The notes under the pieces: model-generated
Databases searched by the model: none
Seen by the model: only the letters and a program-made list of their open reading frames with translations
What the model was told of the DNA's origin: nothing
Translations under genes and position numbers: made by a program
Shown: positions 59,403 through 64,000 of the stretch, piece after piece
How the letters are laid out: every line of letters starts with the position of its first letter
Numbering within the stretch: position 1 is the stretch's first letter
Assembly (NCBI GenBank): GCA_027574665.1
Contig: CM050657.1
Coordinates: 13,032,404 to 13,096,403 of the forward strand
Origin: Rhynochetos jubatus
Lineage: Eukaryota; Chordata; Aves; Eurypygiformes; Rhynochetidae
Reading direction: 5' to 3'
Length of the DNA: 64,000 bases

Positions 59403-60405
59403 CTGGTTCTCCGGACGCTAACCCTAAGCGTAACCCTAATTGTTAGGGTGTGCGTTTTCCGGCCCCGGCCCCTCTGGGTTCTGGCTTGGAAAGGTGGGGA
59501 GGCAGCAATGTGGGTGCAGTGTTCTGCTCCTCTTGGCAGGCCTTTGCAATGCCAGCTAGCCCTGGAGCTGTGGGCTTTCTGGTTCTCCGGACGCTAACCC
59601 TAAGCGTAACCCTAATTGTTAGGGTGCGCGGTTTCCGACCCGGCCCCTGTGGGTTCTGGCTAATAAAGGTGGGGAGGCAGCAATGTGGGTGCAGTGTTTT
59701 GCTCCTCTTGGCAGGCCTTTGCAATGCCAGCTAGCCCTGGAGCTGTGGGCTTTCTGGTTCTCCGGACGCTAACCCTAAACGTAACCCTAATTGTTAGGGT
59801 GCGTGGTTTCCGGCCCCGGCCCCTCTGGGTTCTGGCTAGGGAAGGTGGGGAGGCAGCAATGTGGGTGCAGTGTTTTGCTCCTCTTGGCAGGCCTTTGCAA
59901 TGCCAGCTAGCCCTGGAGCTGTGGGCTTTCTGGTTCTCCGGACGCTAACCCTAAGCGTAACCCTAATTGTTAGGGTGCGCGGTTTCCGGCCCCGGCCCCT
60001 CTGGGTTCTGGCTAATGAAGGTGGGGATGCAGCAATGTGGGTGCAGTGTTTTGCTCCTCTTGGCAGGCCTTTGCAATGCCAGCTAGCCCTGGAGCTGTGG
60101 GCTTTCTGGTTCTCCGGACGCTGACCCTAAGCGTAACCCTAATATTTGACGTGTGCTGTTTCCGGCCCCGGCCCCTGTGGGTTCTGGCTAGGGAAGGTGG
60201 GGAGGCAGCAATGTGGGTGCAGTGTTTTGCTCCTCTTGGCAGGCCTTTGCAATGCCAGCTAGCCCTGGAGCTGTGGGCTTTCTGGTTCTCCGGACGCTAA
60301 CCCTAAGCGTAACCCTAATTGTTAGGGTGCGCGTTTTCCGGCCCCGGCCCCTCTGGGTTCTGGCTAATAAAGGTGGGGAGGCAGCAATGTGGGTGCAGTG
60401 TTTTG
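59403..60405 (+). repeat. Repeated block at 2.8-kb spacing, copy 2
   Basis: This copy starts at the CTTTCTGG before the GGTGTGCG unit and ends where GCTCCTC turns to GCTGCTC. The sequence between the two copies (57,773-59,402) contains the 528-bp trimer repeat and a 170-bp unit at 59,072. Confidence 0.87.
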
Positions 60406-62401
60406 CTGCTCTTGGCAGGCCTTTGCAATGCCAGCTAGCCCTGGAGCTGTGGGCTTTCTGGTTCTCCGGACGCTAACCCTAACCCTAATATTTGACGTGC
60501 GCGGTTTCCGGCCCCGGCCCCTCCGGATTCTGGCTAATAAAGGTGGGGAGGCAGCAATGTGGGTGCAGTGTTTTGCTCCTCTTGGCAGGCCTTTGCAATG
60601 CCAGCTAGCCCTGGAGCTGTGGGCTTTCTGGTTCTCCGGACGCTAACCCTAACCCTAACCCTAATATTTGACGTGCGCGGTTTCCGCCCCCGGCCCCTGT
60701 GGGTTCTGGCTAATAAAGGTGGGGAGGCAGCAATGTGGGTGCAGTGTTTTGCTCCTCTTGGCAGGCCTTTGCAATGCCAGCTAGCCCTGGAGCTGTGGGC
60801 TTTCTGGTTCTCCGGACGCTAACCCTAACCCTAACCCTAATTGTTAGGGTGCGCGGTTTCCGGCCCCGGCCCCTCTGGGTTCTGGCTAGGGAAGGTGGGG
60901 AGGCAGCAATGTGGGTGCAGTGTTTTGCTCCTCTTGGCAGGCCTTTGCAATGCCAGCTAGCCCTGGAGCTGTGGGCTTTCTGGTTGTCCGGACGCTAACC
61001 CTAAGCGTAACCCTAATTGTTAGGGTGCGCGGTTTCCGGCCCCGGCCCCTCTGGGTTCTGGCTAATACAGGTGGGGAGGCAGCAATGTGGGTGCAGTGTT
61101 TTGCTCCTCTTGGCAGGCCTTTGCAATGCCAGCTAGCCCTGGAGCTGTGGGCTTTCTGGTTCTCCGGACGCTAACCCTAAGCGTAACCCTAATTGTTTGG
61201 GTGCGCGGTTTCTGGCCCCAGCCCCTGTGGGTTCTGGCTAATACAGGTGGGGAGGCAGCAATGTGGGTGCAGCGTTTTGCTGCTCTTGGCAGGCCTTTGC
61301 AATGCCAGCTAGCCCTGGAGCTGTGGGCTTTGTGGTTCTCCGGACGCTAACCCTAAGCGTAACCCTAATTGTTAGGGTGCGCATTTTCCGGTCCCGTCCC
61401 CTCTGGATTCTGGCTAATAAAGGTGGGGAGGCAGCAATGTGGGTGCAGTGTTTTGCTCCTCTTGGCAGGCCTTTGCAATGCCAGCTAGCCCTGGAGCTGT
61501 GGGCTTTGTGGTTCTCCGGACGCTAACCCTAAGCGTAACCCTAATTGTTAGGGTGCGCGGTTTCCGGCCCCGGCCCCTGTGGGTTCTGGCTAGGGAAGGT
61601 GGGGAGGCAGCAATGTGGGTGCAGTGTTTTGCTCCTCTTGGCAGGCCTTTGCAATGCCAGCTAGCCCTGGAGCTGTGGGCTTTCTGGTTCTCCGGACGCT
61701 AACCCTAAGCGTAACCCTAATTGTTCGGGTGCGCGGTTTCCGGCCCGGCCACTCTGGGTTCTGGCTAGGGAAGGTGGGGAGGCAGCAATGTGGGTGCAGT
61801 GTTTTGTTCCTCTTGGCAGACCTTTGCAATGCCAGCTAGCCCTGGAGCTGTGGGCTTTCTGGTTCTCCGGACGCTAACCCTAAGCGTAACCCTAATATTT
61901 GACGTGCGCGGTTTCCGGCCCCGGCCCCTCTGGGTTCTGGCTAATAAAGCTGGGGAGGGAGCAATGTGGGTGCAGTGTTTTGCTCCTCTTGGCAGGCCTT
62001 TGCAATGCCAGCTAGCCCTGGAGCTGTGGGCTTTCTGGTTCTCCGGACGCTAACCCTAAGCGTAACCCTAATTGTTAGGGTGCGCGGTTTCCGGCCCCGG
62101 CCCGTCTGGGTTCTGGCTAGGGAAGGTGGGGAGGCAGCAATGTGGGTGCAGTGTTTTGCTCCTCTTGGCAGGCCTTTGCAATGCCAGCTAGCCCTGGAGC
62201 TGTGGGCTTTCTGGTTCTCCGGACGCTAACCCTAAGCGTAACCCTAATTGTTAGGGTGCGCGGTTTCTGGCCCCGGCCCCTGTGGGTTCTGGCTAATACA
62301 GGTGGGGAGGCAGCAATGTGGGTGCAGTGTTTTGCTCCTCTTGGCAGGCCTTTGCAATGCCAGCTAGCCCTGGAGCTGTGGGCTTTCTGGTTCTCCGGAC
62401 G

Positions 62402-63197
62402 CTAACCCTAGACGTAACCCTAATATTTGACGTGCGCGGTTTCCGTCCCCGGCCCCTGTGGGTTCTGGCTAGGAAAGGTGGGGAGGCAGCAATGTGGGTG
62501 CAGTGTTTTGCTCCTCTTGGCAGGCCTTTGCAATGCCAGCTAGCCCTGGAGCTGTGGGCTTTCTGGTTCTCCGGACGCTAACCCTAAGCGTAACCCTAAT
62601 TGTTAGGGTGCGCGGTTTCCGGCCCCAGCCCCTCTGGGTTCTGGCTAATAAAGGTGGGGAGGCAGCAATGTGGGTGCAGTGTTTTGCTCCTCTTGGCAGG
62701 CCTTTGCAATGCCAGCTAGCCCTGGAGCTGTGGGCTTTCTGGTTCTCCGGACGCTAACCCTAAGCGTAACCCTAATTGTTAGGGTGCGCGGTTTCCGGCC
62801 CGGGCCCCTGTGGGTTCTGGCTAGGGAAGGTGGGGAGGCAGCAATGTGGGTGCAGTGTTTTGCTCCTCTTGGCAGGCCTTTGCAATGCCAGCTAGCCCTG
62901 CAGCTGTGGGCTTTCTGGTTCTCCGGACGCTAACCCTAGACGTAACCCTAATATTTGACGTGCGCGGTTTCCGTCCCCGGCCCCTGTGGGTTCTGGCTAG
63001 GAAAGGTGGGGAGGCAGCAATGTGGGTGCAGTGTTTTGCTCCTCTTGGCAGGCCTTTGCAATGCCAGCTAGCCCTGGAGCTGTGGGCTTTCTGGTTCTCC
63101 GGACGCTAACCCTAAGCGTAACCCTAATTGTTAGGGTGCGCGGTTTCCGTCCCCGGCCCCTCTGGGTTCTGGCTAGGGAAGGTGGGGAGGCAGCAAT
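62402..63197 (+). repeat. Local trimer repeat, 528-bp period (third locus)
   Basis: The rare block CTAACCCTAGACG occurs at 62,402 and 62,930, exactly 528 bp apart. Both are followed by a type A unit with GGTTTCCGTCCCC and AGGAAAGG and then a type B unit. The second and third units differ at single positions, so this pair is older or partly converted. Confidence 0.75.
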
Positions 63198-63985
63198 GTG
63201 GGTGCAGTGTTTTGCTCCTCTTGGCAGGCCTTTGCAATGCCAGCTAGCCCTGGAGCTGTGGGCTTTCTGGTTCTCCGGACGCTAACCCTAGGCGTAACCC
63301 TAATTGTTAGGGTGCGCGGTTTCCGGCCCCGGCCCCTCTGGGTTCTGGCTAATAAAGGTGGGGAGGTAGCAATGTGGGTGCAGTGTTTTGCTCCTCTTGG
63401 CAGGCCTTTGCAATGCCAGCTAGCCCTGGAGCTGTGGGCTTTCTGGTTCTCCGGACGCTAACCCTAAGCGTAACCCTAATATTTGACGTGCGCGGTTTCC
63501 GGCCGCGGCCCCTGTGTGTTCTTGCTAGGAAAGGTGGGGAGGCAGCAATGTGGGTGCAGTGTTTTGCTGCTCTTGGCAGGCCTTTGCAATGCCAGCTAGC
63601 CCTGGAGCTGTGGGCTTTCTGGTTCTCCGGACGCTAACCCTAAGCGTAACCCTAATATTTGACGTGCGCGGTTTCCGGCCCCGGCCCCCCTGGGTTCTGG
63701 CTAGGGAAGGTGGGGATGCAGCAATGTGGGTGCAGTGTTTTGCTGCTCTTGGCAGGCCTTTGCAATGCCAGCTAGCCCTGGAGCTGTGGGCTTTCTGGTT
63801 CTCTGGACGCTAACCCTAAGCGTAACCCTAATATTTGACGTGCGCGGTTTCCGGCCCCGGCCCCTCTGGGTTCTGGCTAATAAAGGTGGGGAGGCAGCAA
63901 TGTGGGTGCAGTGTTTTGCTCCTCTTGGCAGGCCTTTGCAATGCCAGCTAGCCCTGGAGCTGTGGGCTTTCTGGTTCTCCGGACG

Positions 63986-64000
63986 CTAACCCTAAGCGTA
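63986..64000 (+). repeat. Partial monomer at right edge (m1-15)
   Basis: The last 15 bases are the beginning of another telomere-like block (CTAACCCTAAGCGTA). The array continues past the right end, so its full length is unknown. Confidence 0.97.

Larger units (their letters stand above)
1..64000 (+). repeat. Satellite array, 176-bp monomer with telomere-like block
   Basis: The window is a single head-to-tail tandem array. Counting from the C of CTAACCC, blocks run from 31 to 63,986. The distance fits 364 monomers exactly: 325 x 176 bp, 14 x 170 bp and 25 x 175 bp. All monomers have the same orientation, and no unique sequence, transposon or gene interrupts them. Monomers differ from each other by a limited set of recurrent variants, mostly in m23-82. 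The size is close to a nucleosome repeat and to other centromeric or subtelomeric satellites, but I do not recognise the sequence as a named family. The telomere-like blocks point to a TTAGGG-telomere eukaryote, probably a vertebrate. A subtelomeric location is plausible but is not shown by the sequence, since no pure telomere tract is present. I am very sure of the array and unsure of host and location. Confidence 0.98.

Noticed and set aside
1-64000. Known satellites of similar size: primate alpha satellite (171 bp) and trypanosome 177-bp minichromosome repeat
   Set aside because: From memory, both are AT-rich and have no resemblance to this GC-rich monomer. I could not run a database search, so a match to another named family remains possible.
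1-64000. CRISPR array, because of the regular period
   Set aside because: There are no short direct repeats separated by unique spacers. The entire 176-bp unit is repeated.
1-64000. A true telomere
   Set aside because: Telomeric hexamers make up at most about 22 of 176 bp per monomer and never exceed three and a half units in a row.

Overview
The whole 64 kb is one tandem satellite array. I see no gene, RNA gene, transposon or unique sequence. The first telomere-like block starts at 31 and the last at 63,986. The 63,955 bp between those points are accounted for exactly by 364 head-to-tail monomers: 325 of 176 bp, 14 of 170 bp and 25 of 175 bp. This leaves no room for an inserted or inverted piece. 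The first 30 bp and the last 15 bp are partial monomers of the same family.

In monomer coordinates m1-m176, counted from the C of CTAACCC, each unit has four parts. (1) m1-22 is a telomere-like block, CTAACCCTAA-GCG-TAACCCTAA. (2) m23-37 is a switchable segment. Type A reads TATTTGACGTGCGC. Type B reads TTGTTAGGGTGCGC and adds an inverted TTAGGG. (3) m38-82 is a GC-rich, variable linker ending in AATAAAG, AGGGAAG or AGGAAAG and then GTGGGG. (4) m83-170 is a more uniform core with essentially no CpG. All consensus CpGs lie in about 56 bp around the telomere block. A typical monomer is about 58% G+C by hand count.

On top of the monomer there is irregular higher-order structure made of nested segmental tandem duplications. 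A 6.7 kb segment (3,955-10,585) is repeated, with eight extra monomers, at 10,636-18,667. A marker monomer recurs seven times between 9.9 and 31.5 kb. An apparently unchanged 4,398-bp duplication spans 26,601-35,364. A related block of about 4.5 kb occurs at 34.8-38.7 and 39.3-43.3 kb, with a partial third copy at 44.3-46.1 kb. Units of about 2.3 kb (51.7-56.1 kb) and 2.8 kb (56.6-60.4 kb) follow, along with three local 528-bp trimer repeats. The stretches 31-3,954 and 46.1-51.7 kb are the same satellite without a long co-linear duplicate that I could find.

Organism: TTAGGG-type telomere motifs, high G+C, retained CpG and a nucleosome-sized monomer suggest a eukaryote, most likely a vertebrate, and a subtelomeric or otherwise heterochromatic block. 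That is inference; I do not recognise the satellite family or species. Each monomer carries two matches to the vertebrate TRF1/TRF2 duplex-binding consensus, so the array is in effect about 728 potential shelterin sites at nucleosome spacing. This is the most interesting property of the window. The many overlapping 70-99-codon reading frames are by-products of a repeat with few stop codons whose length is not a multiple of three, so none is annotated as a gene.
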